Assembly: GCF_003116585.1 (NCBI RefSeq)
Contig: NZ_QEHM01000015.1
Coordinates: forward strand, 18,842-82,841
DNA: 64,000 nt
From: Albibacillus kandeliae
Lineage (GTDB): Bacteria; Pseudomonadota; Alphaproteobacteria; Rhodobacterales; Rhodobacteraceae
Reading direction: 5' to 3'
Shown here: piece by piece, positions 27,779-36,508 of the stretch
Layout: the number at the start of each line of letters is the position of its first letter
Position numbering within the stretch: the first letter of the stretch is position 1
Translations under genes and position numbers: made by a program
The notes under the pieces: generated by a model
Database searches by the model: none
The model's input: only the letters and a program-made list of their open reading frames with translations
What the model was told of the DNA's origin: nothing

Positions 27779-29565
27779 GCATGACCTCGACCCTCAAGCG
27801 CCGGCTTGGCCTGCTGGTCGTCATGGCCGCGCTCGCCTCGGTACCGCTGCTGTTCGGCAGCTTCACGGTTTCCCTGTTCAACGACATCGGCATGGCGACC
27901 CTCGTGGTGCTTGGTCTGGTGCTGCTGTCGGGCGTGGCCGGGATCACCTCCTTCGGACACGCCGCCTTTGTCGGTATCGCCGCCTATGCGACCGCCTGGC
28001 TGAACACCCAGTTCGCGCTCTCGCCCTGGCTGGCGCTGCCCTGCGCGCTGGCGGTCACGGCGCTCTGCGCGGTGCTGATCGGGGCCCTTACCCTGCGACT
28101 GGGCGGGCACTACCTGCCGCTCAGCACCATCGCATGGGGGCTGTCGGTCCCGCTGCTCTTCGGCAACCTCACCATGCTGGGCCGTCACTCCGGCATCTCT
28201 GACATCGCGCCGCTCTCCGTCGCGGGCCGTGACCTGATGAGCGCCGAGGCCGCCTTTTACGTGGTCTGGATTATGGTGGGGCTCGTAGGGCTGTTCTGTC
28301 ATCACCTGCTGAACTCGCGCATGGGCCGGGCGATCCGCGCGGTGCGCGGCGGCGATGTCCTGCTGTCGAGCGTCGGGGCCAACTCGTTCCACGTCCGGCT
28401 GATGCTCTTCGTCTTCTCGGCCGTGCTGGCCGCACTCTCGGGCTGGCTCTATGCCCATGTGAACCGCTTCGTCAGTCCCGCGCCTTTCTCGCTGCACGCG
28501 GGCATCGACTACATGTTCATGATGGTCGTTGGCGGCATGGGGCAGCTGGTGGGCGCGGTCGCCGGGGCGACCATCGTGCTGGCGCTCAAGAACGTGCTGC
28601 AGGACGTGCTGCCGCTGGTCTCGCAACATGCAGCACAGATCCAGGCGGTGGTCTTCGCCGCGCTCTTCATCCTGCTGCTCCAGAATGCGCGGGGCGGTGT
28701 TCTTTCGCTGGTCAGCCGCGTGCTGCCGCGCCGACCGGTCTCGCCGGCCGCCGCAAGCACCGAGCCGGCGTCGGAACCTCTGGAACGGCGCACCATGCCG
28801 ACGAAGGGCGCCGCACTGCTGAGCGTCGATGCCGTGGTCAAGCGTTTCAAGGGGCTCGTCGCCGTCAACGAAGTCGGCTTCGAGGTCCGTGCGGGCGAGA
28901 TGGTCGGGCTGATCGGTCCGAACGGCGCGGGCAAGTCGACCATGTTCAACCTGATCACCGGCACGCTCGGCCTCACCGCTGGCCGTGTGGAGTTCCTCGG
29001 CGAGGACATCACCCGCCGCTCCCAGCGCGAGATTGCGCTCATGGGCATGGGGCGCACCTTTCAGCACGTCAAGCTGCGGCCCAACATGAGCGTCCTCGAC
29101 AACGTGGCGCTGGGGGCCCATGCCCGTGGCCGATGCGGGATGCTGCGCGGCGGGCTGGCGCTCGACCGCGAGGAGGAGCGCCGGATCTACGACGAGGCCC
29201 GCAGGCAGATCGCTCGGATCGGTCTCACCGGGCAGGAACTGGAAGCCGCGGGGAGCATGCCGCTCGGCACCCAGCGCCTGATCGAGATCGCGCGGGCGCT
29301 GGCCTCGGACCCGCTGCTGCTGATCCTCGACGAACCGGCAGCCGGTCTGCGCAAGCCGGAAAAGACAGCGCTGGCCGAGCTGCTGCGGCGGCTGCGCGAG
29401 GAAGGGGTGACCATCATGATCGTGGAACACGACATGGATTTCGTAATGAAGCTGGTCGACCGGCTGGTGGTGATGAACTTCGGCACCAAGCTGTTCGACG
29501 GAGCGCCGCAGGAGGCACGGGCCGACAAGGGCGTGCGCGCCGCCTACCTGGGAGACGCGGCATGA
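27775..29565 (+). CDS. Branched-chain-type ABC transporter, fused permease and ATP-binding protein (LivM-LivG)
   Basis: A 596-residue fusion. Residues 1-325 are a LivM-type permease ([19 protein letters not shown] near residue 55, then several helices). A Ser/Pro/Ala-rich linker at about 325-340 leads to a LivG-type ATPase. Its Walker A is [12 protein letters not shown] near residue 382, the signature [14 protein letters not shown], Walker [12 protein letters not shown] and the H-loop IVEHDMDFV. There is no internal stop. An in-frame ATG at residue 341 lacks a good SD, so a single polypeptide is most likely. ATGA overlaps couple it to the genes on both sides. Confidence 0.88.
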   Translation: MSMTSTLKRRLGLLVVMAALASVPLLFGSFTVSLFNDIGMATLVVLGLVLLSGVAGITSFGHAAFVGIAAYATAWLNTQFALSPWLALPCALAVTALCAVLIGALTLRLGGHYLPLSTIAWGLSVPLLFGNLTMLGRHSGISDIAPLSVAGRDLMSAEAAFYVVWIMVGLVGLFCHHLLNSRMGRAIRAVRGGDVLLSSVGANSFHVRLMLFVFSAVLAALSGWLYAHVNRFVSPAPFSLHAGIDYMFMMVVGGMGQLVGAVAGATIVLALKNVLQDVLPLVSQHAAQIQAVVFAALFILLLQNARGGVLSLVSRVLPRRPVSPAAASTEPASEPLERRTMPTKGAALLSVDAVVKRFKGLVAVNEVGFEVRAGEMVGLIGPNGAGKSTMFNLITGTLGLTAGRVEFLGEDITRRSQREIALMGMGRTFQHVKLRPNMSVLDNVALGAHARGRCGMLRGGLALDREEERRIYDEARRQIARIGLTGQELEAAGSMPLGTQRLIEIARALASDPLLLILDEPAAGLRKPEKTALAELLRRLREEGVTIMIVEHDMDFVMKLVDRLVVMNFGTKLFDGAPQEARADKGVRAAYLGDAA

Positions 29566-30278
29566 CGGCCCTTCTTGCCATCGAGGACCTGCACGTCTGC
29601 TACGGCAAGGTCGAAGCGGTCCACGGCGTTTCGCTGCACCTTGATGCCGGGCAGATCGTCTCGGTCATCGGACCCAACGGCGCGGGCAAGAGCACGCTGC
29701 TGTCGGCGGCCATCGGTCTGCTGCCCTCGCAGGGGCGGATTCTGTTCGACGGGCAGGAGATCGGGCGGCTCGGTGTCGAGGACAGGGTGGAGCGCGGCCT
29801 CTGCCTCGTTCCCGAAACCCGCGAACTCTTCGGCGAGATGAGCGTGCTCGACAACCTCCAGCTGGGCGCATACGTCCGCCGCGAGTCAAAGGCCGACAGG
29901 CGTCGCCAGCTTGAACTGGTCTATGCCCGGTTCCCGAGGCTGGCCGAGCGGCGCACCCAGCGTGCCGAGACGCTTTCGGGGGGCGAGCGCCAGATGCTCG
30001 CGCTTGGGCGCGCACTGATGTCCCGGCCCCGGGTATTGATGCTGGACGAACCAAGCCTCGGCCTCGCGCCGCTGATCGTCGACGAGATCCTCGCCATCGT
30101 GCGGGGCCTGCGCGAGGACGGCGTGTCGATCCTGCTGGTCGAACAGAACGCTCTCGCGGCGCTGGAAAGCTCCGACTACGGCTATGTTCTGGAATCCGGC
30201 GAAGTCGCGGTGGAGGGGCGCTCCGATGTCCTGAAGTCCGACGAACGCGTCTTCGAGAGCTATCTTGGCGGCGTCTGA
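29562..30278 (+). CDS. Branched-chain-type ABC transporter ATP-binding protein (LivF-like)
   Basis: A 238-residue second ATPase of the Liv-type importer. Walker A is [12 protein letters not shown], the family-specific GLCLVPETRELFGEMSV stretch follows, and the signature LSGGERQMLALGRAL, Walker B VLMLDEPSLGLAP and ILLVEQNA are intact. ATG 29562 overlaps the fusion gene stop by four bases. It forms the ATPase heterodimer with the LivG domain of the upstream protein and ends the operon that starts at 21107. Confidence 0.9.
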   Translation: MTALLAIEDLHVCYGKVEAVHGVSLHLDAGQIVSVIGPNGAGKSTLLSAAIGLLPSQGRILFDGQEIGRLGVEDRVERGLCLVPETRELFGEMSVLDNLQLGAYVRRESKADRRRQLELVYARFPRLAERRTQRAETLSGGERQMLALGRALMSRPRVLMLDEPSLGLAPLIVDEILAIVRGLREDGVSILLVEQNALAALESSDYGYVLESGEVAVEGRSDVLKSDERVFESYLGGV

Positions 30279-30307
30279 GACCGCGCCATGACCGCAGCGC
30301 GCCGGCC

Positions 30308-30901
30308 CTAGCGGGGTTCGGGGCGCTGCGACTCGGTGCAGATGCAGATTACCTCGGCATCCGTTTCGCCCACGTTCAGGTAGGCGTGGCCCATCGAACT
30401 GTCGAGGTAGACGCCTTCGCCCTTCGACAGGCGCACCGGGGCGTAGAACTCGGTATGCACCTCGACTGCCCCTTCCAGCACCATCAGGAACTCTTCGCCG
30501 CCGTGGCGTTCAAGCGGGCCGAACTTCTGCAGTGACCCGGTCTTGATCCTGGCGCGGATCGGGATCAGCCGCTTGTTCATGATATCCGAGCACAGGTAAT
30601 TGTACTCGTAGTTCTCGGTGTCGATCTGGATGCCGTCCCCGGTGCCGACCTTCATGAACCGGCTGTTGGGCGGGCGGCTGTCGCTCTCTGTTTCCTCATC
30701 CCCGATCAGCTGCCCGATGGACAGCCCGAAGCCCTCGGCCAGCCGTGACACCTTGTCGAGCGTCGGCGACAGGGCCCCGTTCTCGATCTTGGAAATGGTG
30801 GACACCGCGACACCCGAGATCCGGGCGAGATCGTGTAGGGTCAGCTGGCGTGTCTTGCGCAACATGCGCACGCGCTGACCCAGCGCCTGAGAGGTGGTCA
30901 T
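30308..30901 (-). CDS. XRE-family regulator with C-terminal cupin domain
   Basis: A 197-residue regulator. A Xre-type helix-turn-helix occupies about residues 7-62 (LARISGVAVSTISKIENGAL) and a small-molecule cupin about 110-190 (RHGGEEFLMVLEGAVEVHTE, then YLDSSMGHAYLNVGETDAEV). ATG 30901 is chosen; the frame extends upstream to 30997 but those residues lie before the HTH and over the promoter. It is divergent from the FAD oxidase/TRAP operon, the usual layout for this class controlling amino acid or amine catabolism. Confidence 0.88.
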   Translation of the reverse strand: MTTSQALGQRVRMLRKTRQLTLHDLARISGVAVSTISKIENGALSPTLDKVSRLAEGFGLSIGQLIGDEETESDSRPPNSRFMKVGTGDGIQIDTENYEYNYLCSDIMNKRLIPIRARIKTGSLQKFGPLERHGGEEFLMVLEGAVEVHTEFYAPVRLSKGEGVYLDSSMGHAYLNVGETDAEVICICTESQRPEPR

Positions 30902-30966
30902 ATGAGGGGCGGCTCCCGGAGAATTGGCTGCGTCGAGTTTACACACGCCTCGCGCAAATGAGAAGT

Positions 30967-31007
30967 AATTTTCGTATCCGATAAATTTTCGTTGCAATAA
31001 GAAAATT
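30967..31007. promoter_or_regulatory. AATTTTC repeats and palindrome: candidate XRE-cupin operator
   Basis: AATTTTCG occurs directly repeated at 30967-30974 and 30984-30991. AATTTTC at 30984-30990 also forms an inverted repeat with GAAAATT at 31001-31007 (10-base spacer). The stretch is strikingly AT-rich in a GC-rich window and lies between the divergent regulator and the oxidase operon. Its position suggests an autoregulatory and operon operator; binding is not shown. Confidence 0.45.
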
Positions 31008-31083
31008 TCCTCTTAGCGTGAAAATCGTCGCCAGCCCGGTCCGGGCCGGAATCGCAGGTACAGTCACAAGGGGCGCGGGAAGC

Positions 31084-32223
31084 TTGGCAGAGATCATCAG
31101 TGCGGATGTCATCGTGATCGGGGCAGGGATGGCCGGGGCATCGGTCGCCGCCGAACTGGCAGGCGAGGCCCGTGTCGTCCTTGTCGAGATGGAGGCGCAG
31201 CCGGGGTATCACACCACCGGGCGCTCCGCCGCCGTCTTTGCCCCGAGCTATGGCCCCGCTCCGATCCGTGCCCTGACCCGCGCCTCCCGCGCCTTCTACG
31301 GCAGCCCGCCGGACGGCTTTGCACCTTCTCCCCTCCTGTCGCCGCGCCCGATCCTGATGATCGCCCGGCCCGACCAGAGCGACGCCCTCGACGCGCTGAT
31401 CGACGCCGTGGCCCCCGAGGGAGAGATCGAGCGGCTGCCGGGCGCCGAACTGGGTGCCTGGCAACCCCTGCTGCGCGAGGGCTATGCCGATCAGGGCATG
31501 CTGGACCGCCAGGGGCAGGACATCGACGTCGCCGGGCTGCACCAGGGCTACCTGCGCCAGTTCCGGGTCCGGGGTGGCACCCTGCTCACGGGGGCCGAGG
31601 TCGAAAGCCTGCAGCGCGCGGGCGGCAACTGGATCGTCGAGACGCGCAAGGGCCGGGCCATAGCGCCCATCGTGATCAATGCGGCGGGCGCATGGGCCGA
31701 TCGCGTCGGTCAGTTGGCAGGCGCCGAGACCATCGGCCTTAAACCGCTGCGCCGCACGGCAATGGTCGTGGCCGAGCCCGACGGCTTTGCCGCGCGCGAG
31801 GCGCCGATCACCATCGACATCGAGGAAAACTTCTACCTCAAGCCCGACGCGGGCCGCCTGCTGATCTCACCCGCCGACGAGACACCCTCCGAGCCCTGCG
31901 ACGCGCAGCCCGACGAGCTGGACGTCGCGATCTGTGCCGACCGGATCATGACCGCCTTCGACCTCGACATCCGGCGGATCGAGAACAAGTGGGCCGGGCT
32001 GCGCAGTTTCGTCGCCGACAAGGCGCCGGTCATCGGGTACTCGCAGACCGCTCCGGGCTTCTTCTGGCTGGCGGGGCAGGGCGGTTACGGCATCCAGACC
32101 GCGCCCGCCGCGGCGCGTCTCGCCGCGGCCCTCGCCCTCGGGCGGGAGGTGCCGGAGGACATCGCGGCCGAGGGCCTGACGACCTTGGATGTCGCGCCAC
32201 AGCGTTTCGGAGAAGCCGCATGA
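31084..32223 (+). CDS. FAD-dependent oxidoreductase (D-amino acid oxidase/dehydrogenase fold)
   Basis: A 379-residue DAO-family flavoprotein. The dinucleotide motif DVIVIGAGMAGASVAAELA lies at the N-terminus, TTGRSAAVFAPSYG follows, and the C-terminal FAD-contacting segment WLAGQGGYGIQTAPAAARLA is intact. TTG 31084 is preferred because the Rossmann strand then starts within ten residues and AAGGGG at 31068-31073 precedes it. ATG 31018 in the same frame (no SD) is the alternative. Family members oxidise D- or N-substituted amino acids. The D-aminoacylase downstream supports D-amino acids, but glycine or other amines are possible. Confidence 0.85.
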   Translation: MAEIISADVIVIGAGMAGASVAAELAGEARVVLVEMEAQPGYHTTGRSAAVFAPSYGPAPIRALTRASRAFYGSPPDGFAPSPLLSPRPILMIARPDQSDALDALIDAVAPEGEIERLPGAELGAWQPLLREGYADQGMLDRQGQDIDVAGLHQGYLRQFRVRGGTLLTGAEVESLQRAGGNWIVETRKGRAIAPIVINAAGAWADRVGQLAGAETIGLKPLRRTAMVVAEPDGFAAREAPITIDIEENFYLKPDAGRLLISPADETPSEPCDAQPDELDVAICADRIMTAFDLDIRRIENKWAGLRSFVADKAPVIGYSQTAPGFFWLAGQGGYGIQTAPAAARLAAALALGREVPEDIAAEGLTTLDVAPQRFGEAA

Positions 32224-33503
32224 TCTGGATCGTTCCCGCCATCGCCGGGGTTTTGCTCGCCGCCGGTCTCGCCCTCGCCTACGTGATCGGGGGCAGCACC
32301 GTCCTGGCATTTCTGGCCACCGACAACAGCCGCTACCTAGCCATCCTCCCGCAAAAGGTCTTTTCCCAGATCAGCGTGTTCTCGCTTCTGGCGATGCCGC
32401 TCTTCATCCTCGCGGGGGAACTGATGAACCGGGGCGGAGTGACCAAGGCGCTGATCGACCTCTCGATGGCGATGGTCGGTCGCTTGCGGGGCGGGCTCGG
32501 GCACGTGAACATCATGACCAGCGTGTTCTTCGCCGGTATCTCCGGCTCGGCCATCGCCGACGCCGCCGCGCTGTCGAACACCCTTGTCCCGGCCATGCGC
32601 GAGCGCGGTTACACCAACGAATACGCAGGCGCGGTCACCGCAGCCTCGTCGATCATCGGGCCGATCGTGCCGCCCTCTATCATCCTGATCTTCTACGGCG
32701 CGCTGATGCAGACCTCGGTCGCCGCGCTCTTCGTCGCAGGGATCCTGCCGGGGCTGGTGCTGGCCGCCGCCCTGTTCCTCGTCAACGGCTACTACGCCTG
32801 GCGCGAGGATCACCCCCGCGTCGAAAAGGGCGAGGCCCCGGCGCTGGTCCCGGCGGTTCTGGGCGCGCTGCCCGCGCTCTGCCTGCCGCTGATCATCGTG
32901 GGCGGCATCGTGCTGGGCTGGATGACCCCGACCGAAGCCGCCGCCGTTGCCGTCTTTGCGGCCGTCGTCGCGGCATGGTTCTACTCGCCCATCACGCTGG
33001 AAGACCTGCGCGAGAGCTTCAGCCGCACGGCGGTCCTGACCGGCTCGATCTTCATGATCCTTTGCGCGGTCTCGGCTCTCGGTCACCTTGCCGCGATCGA
33101 ACGCATCCCGCAGGCGCTGGCCGAGCTCGTCGACCGGATGGGGCTGGGCCCGGCGGGTTACCTCGTGATGATGAACGTGCTCTTCATCATCGCGGGCATG
33201 GTGCTGGACGTCACCGTGGCCCTCGCCCTACTGGTGCCGCTTCTGGCGCCGGTGGCACTAGCTGGCGGGGCCGACCCGGTGCACCTCGGCATCGTCATCT
33301 GCTTCAACCTTAGCATCGGGCTCGTCTCGCCACCGCTGGGGGGATGCCTTCTGATCATCTCGACCGTGACGGGGGTCCGCTATTGGGCACTCGCCCGCGC
33401 GGTCATCCCCTTCGTGATCGCGGAAATCGTCGTGCTCGCGATCCTCGTCGCGCTGCCCGAGATCAGCCTCTGGCTGCCGCGCGTCATGGGGCTTTGGCAC
33501 TAG
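32220..33503 (+). CDS. TRAP transporter large permease (DctM-like)
   Basis: A 427-residue membrane protein with about 11-12 hydrophobic segments. The DctM patterns SLLAMPLFILAGELMNRGG near residue 60, FFAGISGSAIADAAALSN near residue 105 and GPIVPPSIILIFYG near residue 150 are clear. ATG 32220 overlaps the oxidase stop (ATGA). It is the ion-coupled translocator of a tripartite importer whose binding protein and small permease follow; this M-P-Q gene order differs from the common P-Q-M. Confidence 0.9.
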   Translation: MIWIVPAIAGVLLAAGLALAYVIGGSTVLAFLATDNSRYLAILPQKVFSQISVFSLLAMPLFILAGELMNRGGVTKALIDLSMAMVGRLRGGLGHVNIMTSVFFAGISGSAIADAAALSNTLVPAMRERGYTNEYAGAVTAASSIIGPIVPPSIILIFYGALMQTSVAALFVAGILPGLVLAAALFLVNGYYAWREDHPRVEKGEAPALVPAVLGALPALCLPLIIVGGIVLGWMTPTEAAAVAVFAAVVAAWFYSPITLEDLRESFSRTAVLTGSIFMILCAVSALGHLAAIERIPQALAELVDRMGLGPAGYLVMMNVLFIIAGMVLDVTVALALLVPLLAPVALAGGADPVHLGIVICFNLSIGLVSPPLGGCLLIISTVTGVRYWALARAVIPFVIAEIVVLAILVALPEISLWLPRVMGLWH

Positions 33504-33528
33504 AACAATCAACAGGAGAGGTAAGACA

Positions 33529-34500
33529 ATGACATTCATGAAATTCTTCACCGCCACGGCAATCGCCGCCACGCTGGCGCTGCCGGTCTCGGCCGAGGTC
33601 AAGATCGCGCTCGACACGCCCGCCGACATGGAGCAATCGGGCACTTACGTCTGGGCGCATACCTTCGGCGAATACCTCAAGGCACATGGGATGGAGGCCG
33701 AGGAGTACGAGCGCAACGCGCTGGGCGAAGAGGCCGAACGCCTCGACCAGGTGAGCCAGGGGCTGCTCGAAATCTCCATGTCCGACGCCAAGTCGGCAGG
33801 CACGCTCGACGGCACCATCTTCGGCTCGATGATGCCCTACTTCTTCAAGGACTCCGATGAACTCGACCGCGCCCTTTCCGAAGGCGGGATGCTGGAGCGG
33901 ATCAACGCGGGCACCACACCCAAGGGCGTGCGCGTGCTCGACCTCGTCTATCTCGGGTTGCCCTCGGGCATCTTCACCACGCAGAAGCCGGTGCGCACCT
34001 TCGACGACATGAAGAACGTGCGGATGCGCGCGCTGGACGAGCTCCAGATCCAGACCTTCGAGACATGGGGCTCAAAGGGGACCATCGTGTCGTGGTCCGA
34101 GGTACCGAACGCCCTGCAGACCGGCGTGGCGGATGGCTACATCAACCCGCCCTTCGTGCCGCTGATGTTCGGCCACACCGCCTTCATCAAGTACTTCACC
34201 AACGCCAAGATGTCGGCCTCGGTCCGCATCGCCATCGCCTCCGAGGACTGGTACCAGTCGCTCTCGGACGAGGAACGCGCAACGGTCGATGCAGGCGCCA
34301 AGGCCGCGCATGACGCCAACCGCGACTTCATCGCAAACCGCGCCAAGATCCTCGACGATCTGAAGGCGGCGGGCATCGAGGTCATCGAGCTCTCGGAAGA
34401 GGAACGCGCCAAGTTCCGCGAGGCGTCCCAGCCGCTCTACGAGGCAGTCGAGATGCCCGAGGGCGCACTCGATGCCTGGCGCGCGGCAGTGGGGCAATAA
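33529..34500 (+). CDS. TRAP transporter periplasmic binding protein (DctP-like)
   Basis: A 323-residue DctP-family protein with a signal peptide (residues 1-20, ending VSAEV). The motif GEEAERLDQVSQGLLEISM, the substrate-arginine region KNVRMRALDELQIQTFETWG and GVADGYINPPFVPLMFG are recognisable. The SD AGGAGAGG at 33512-33519 is strong. It supplies substrate to the DctM/DctQ pair. In DctP proteins the arginine in the R-M-R stretch binds a carboxylate, which fits an N-acyl amino acid or other organic acid. Confidence 0.9.
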   Translation: MTFMKFFTATAIAATLALPVSAEVKIALDTPADMEQSGTYVWAHTFGEYLKAHGMEAEEYERNALGEEAERLDQVSQGLLEISMSDAKSAGTLDGTIFGSMMPYFFKDSDELDRALSEGGMLERINAGTTPKGVRVLDLVYLGLPSGIFTTQKPVRTFDDMKNVRMRALDELQIQTFETWGSKGTIVSWSEVPNALQTGVADGYINPPFVPLMFGHTAFIKYFTNAKMSASVRIAIASEDWYQSLSDEERATVDAGAKAAHDANRDFIANRAKILDDLKAAGIEVIELSEEERAKFREASQPLYEAVEMPEGALDAWRAAVGQ

Positions 34501-34504
34501 GACC

Positions 34505-35053
34505 ATGCGGGCGACGGCCGTATTTCTGAACACCCTGTCGGACTGGCTGAACCGGTTCGCCCTGATCCTGGCCGTGCTTGCCGTCGCGGTCATGCTGGGC
34601 GCCGCGGGCTGGCAGGTCGTCGCCCGCTACGTCCTCGCCCAGCCTCCCGCATGGACCGAGGAACTGGCGCGCTTCTCGATGGTCTGGGGCGGGTTGCTGG
34701 GGGCCTCCTGCGCCTACCGATTCAAGACCGACCCGACCCTGTTCCCGGACGCGCTGGCGATCACCGGCACGCGCGGCATTCTCGTGGGGCTGCTGCGCAC
34801 CTTCGGGGTCGCCTGCTTCGTGGTCCCGGTGCTGTGGTTCAGCATTTTCGGCCCCGGCGCCAACCCGGCGCGGGGCTACCTCGCCCGGCTGGCCGGTCGG
34901 CAGGCCGAGACGATGGACGTGCCGATGATGGTCTTCGGCATCGCCATCCCCCTGGCCTTTGCCCTGATCGTCATCCACGCGCTGGCCGATCTCGCCACGC
35001 TCTTCGCGCCGGACACCCGGCCCGCGCCCGTCAACAAGGAGACCGCGGCATGA
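34505..35053 (+). CDS. TRAP transporter small permease (DctQ-like)
   Basis: A 182-residue four-helix membrane protein. The DctQ hallmark WTEELARFSMVWGGLLGASCAYR near residues 60-80 is clear, helix 1 is at about 18-40, and the C-terminus is a short cytoplasmic tail. ATG 34505 begins four bases after the binding-protein stop and its own stop overlaps the MlrC gene by four bases. It holds the TRAP complex together. Confidence 0.88.
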   Translation: MRATAVFLNTLSDWLNRFALILAVLAVAVMLGAAGWQVVARYVLAQPPAWTEELARFSMVWGGLLGASCAYRFKTDPTLFPDALAITGTRGILVGLLRTFGVACFVVPVLWFSIFGPGANPARGYLARLAGRQAETMDVPMMVFGIAIPLAFALIVIHALADLATLFAPDTRPAPVNKETAA

Positions 35054-36507
35054 AACTGTTCATGGCCTCGCTGGCCACCGAAACCAATTCCTTCTCGCCC
35101 ATCCCCACCGGGTGGAGCGGGTTCAGGGAACACCTCCACACCAAGGAGGCTTCGCGTGGCGGGGCCGGGCTCTATGCCGCGGCCGTCACCGTCTGGCGCC
35201 AGCGCGCCGAGGCGCTGGGCTGGGAAGTGGTCGAGGGTCTCTCGACCTACGCTCAGCCTGCCGGACCGACTGTGCGCGAGGTCTACGAGACCATGCGCGA
35301 CGACATCCTCGCGGATCTGACGGCTGCGATGCCGGTGGACGTGGTGTTGCTGTCGATGCACGGCGCGATGATCGCCGAGGGCTACGACGACTGCGAGGGC
35401 GACATGCTGACCCGCGTCCGGCAGATCGTGGGACCCGAGGCCAAGGTCGGGCTCGAGATCGACCCGCATTGCCACCTGACCGAGGCGATGCTGGGGTCGG
35501 CCACCGCGATCATCTGTTACAAGGAATATCCGCATATCGACGTCAGCGAACGGGCGGACGAACTGTTCACCCTCTGCGCCGATGCGGCTGCGGGGCGCAC
35601 CAACCCGGTGATGCGCGACTACGACTGCCGCATGATGGCGATGTACCACACCCCGTTCGAGCCGATCCGGGGTTACGTCGACCGCATGTCGGCGATGGAG
35701 GGGCAGGGCGGCATCCTCTCGGTCTCGCTGGCGCATGGCTTTCCCTGGGGCGACAACCCGCGCGTGGGCACCCGGACGCTGGTGATCACCGATGGCGACG
35801 CGGACCTCGCCGCCGCCCGCGCCGAGGCGCTGGGGCAGGAGCTTTGGGAGATGCGGCACCAGTTGCGCAGCTTCCCCGACCTCGAAACCGGGCTGGACCG
35901 CGCCGTGGAGGCAAACGCCCAGCCGGTTGTCCTTGCCGACTTTGCCGACAACGCCGGGGGCGGCGCGCCCTCGGACAGCACTTTCGTCCTGCGCGCGGCG
36001 CTGGACCGGGGGCTGAAGGACATCGCCTTCGGTATCTTCTGGGATCCGGTCCTGACCGGCATGTGCATCGACGCGGGCCTCGGCGCGAAGATGGAGGTGC
36101 GTGTGGGCGGCAAGATCGGGCGCATGTCCGGCGATCCGGTGGACCTGACTGTCACCGTAAGGGGCATTTCCCACGACGCGATCCAGCATCTAGGCTCCGC
36201 CGAGATGAAACTGGGCGATGCGGTCTGGCTGGAGGCGGACGGCGTGCATATCGTGGTCAACACCCGCCGCACCCAGACCTTCCACCCGGAGGTGTTCGAG
36301 ACCCTCGGGTTGGAACTGGCCAAGATGAAGATCGTCGTCGTGAAGTCTTCGCAGCATTTCTATGACGGCTTTGTCCCCATCGCCTCCGAGGTGATCCACC
36401 TCGCGACGCCGGGCGCCATCACCCCGGATTACACGATCATCCCCTACACCAAACGGGCCCCGACCTACTGGCCCAAGATCGAGAACCCCTTTTCAGAGGA
36501 CGCCTGA
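35050..36507 (+). CDS. M81-family metallopeptidase (MlrC-like)
   Basis: A 485-residue MlrC-type hydrolase. The conserved pieces are LLSMHGAMIAEGYDDCEGD near residue 100-118, the metal-ligand motif EIDPHCHLTEAM near 135, SLAHGFPWGDNP near 228 and KSSQHFYDGF near 435. MlrC proteins are zinc enzymes best known for the last step of microcystin breakdown, but most homologs sit in ordinary peptide or amide catabolic operons, as here. It lies between a TRAP transporter and a D-aminoacylase, suggesting cleavage of an imported small peptide or amide. Microcystin is not implied. Confidence 0.88.
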   Translation: MKLFMASLATETNSFSPIPTGWSGFREHLHTKEASRGGAGLYAAAVTVWRQRAEALGWEVVEGLSTYAQPAGPTVREVYETMRDDILADLTAAMPVDVVLLSMHGAMIAEGYDDCEGDMLTRVRQIVGPEAKVGLEIDPHCHLTEAMLGSATAIICYKEYPHIDVSERADELFTLCADAAAGRTNPVMRDYDCRMMAMYHTPFEPIRGYVDRMSAMEGQGGILSVSLAHGFPWGDNPRVGTRTLVITDGDADLAAARAEALGQELWEMRHQLRSFPDLETGLDRAVEANAQPVVLADFADNAGGGAPSDSTFVLRAALDRGLKDIAFGIFWDPVLTGMCIDAGLGAKMEVRVGGKIGRMSGDPVDLTVTVRGISHDAIQHLGSAEMKLGDAVWLEADGVHIVVNTRRTQTFHPEVFETLGLELAKMKIVVVKSSQHFYDGFVPIASEVIHLATPGAITPDYTIIPYTKRAPTYWPKIENPFSEDA

Positions 36508-36508
36508 C

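Noticed and set aside
35050..36507. MlrC homolog as evidence of microcystin degradation
   Set aside because: No mlrA, mlrB or mlrD is nearby and most MlrC-family genes lie in unrelated catabolic operons.
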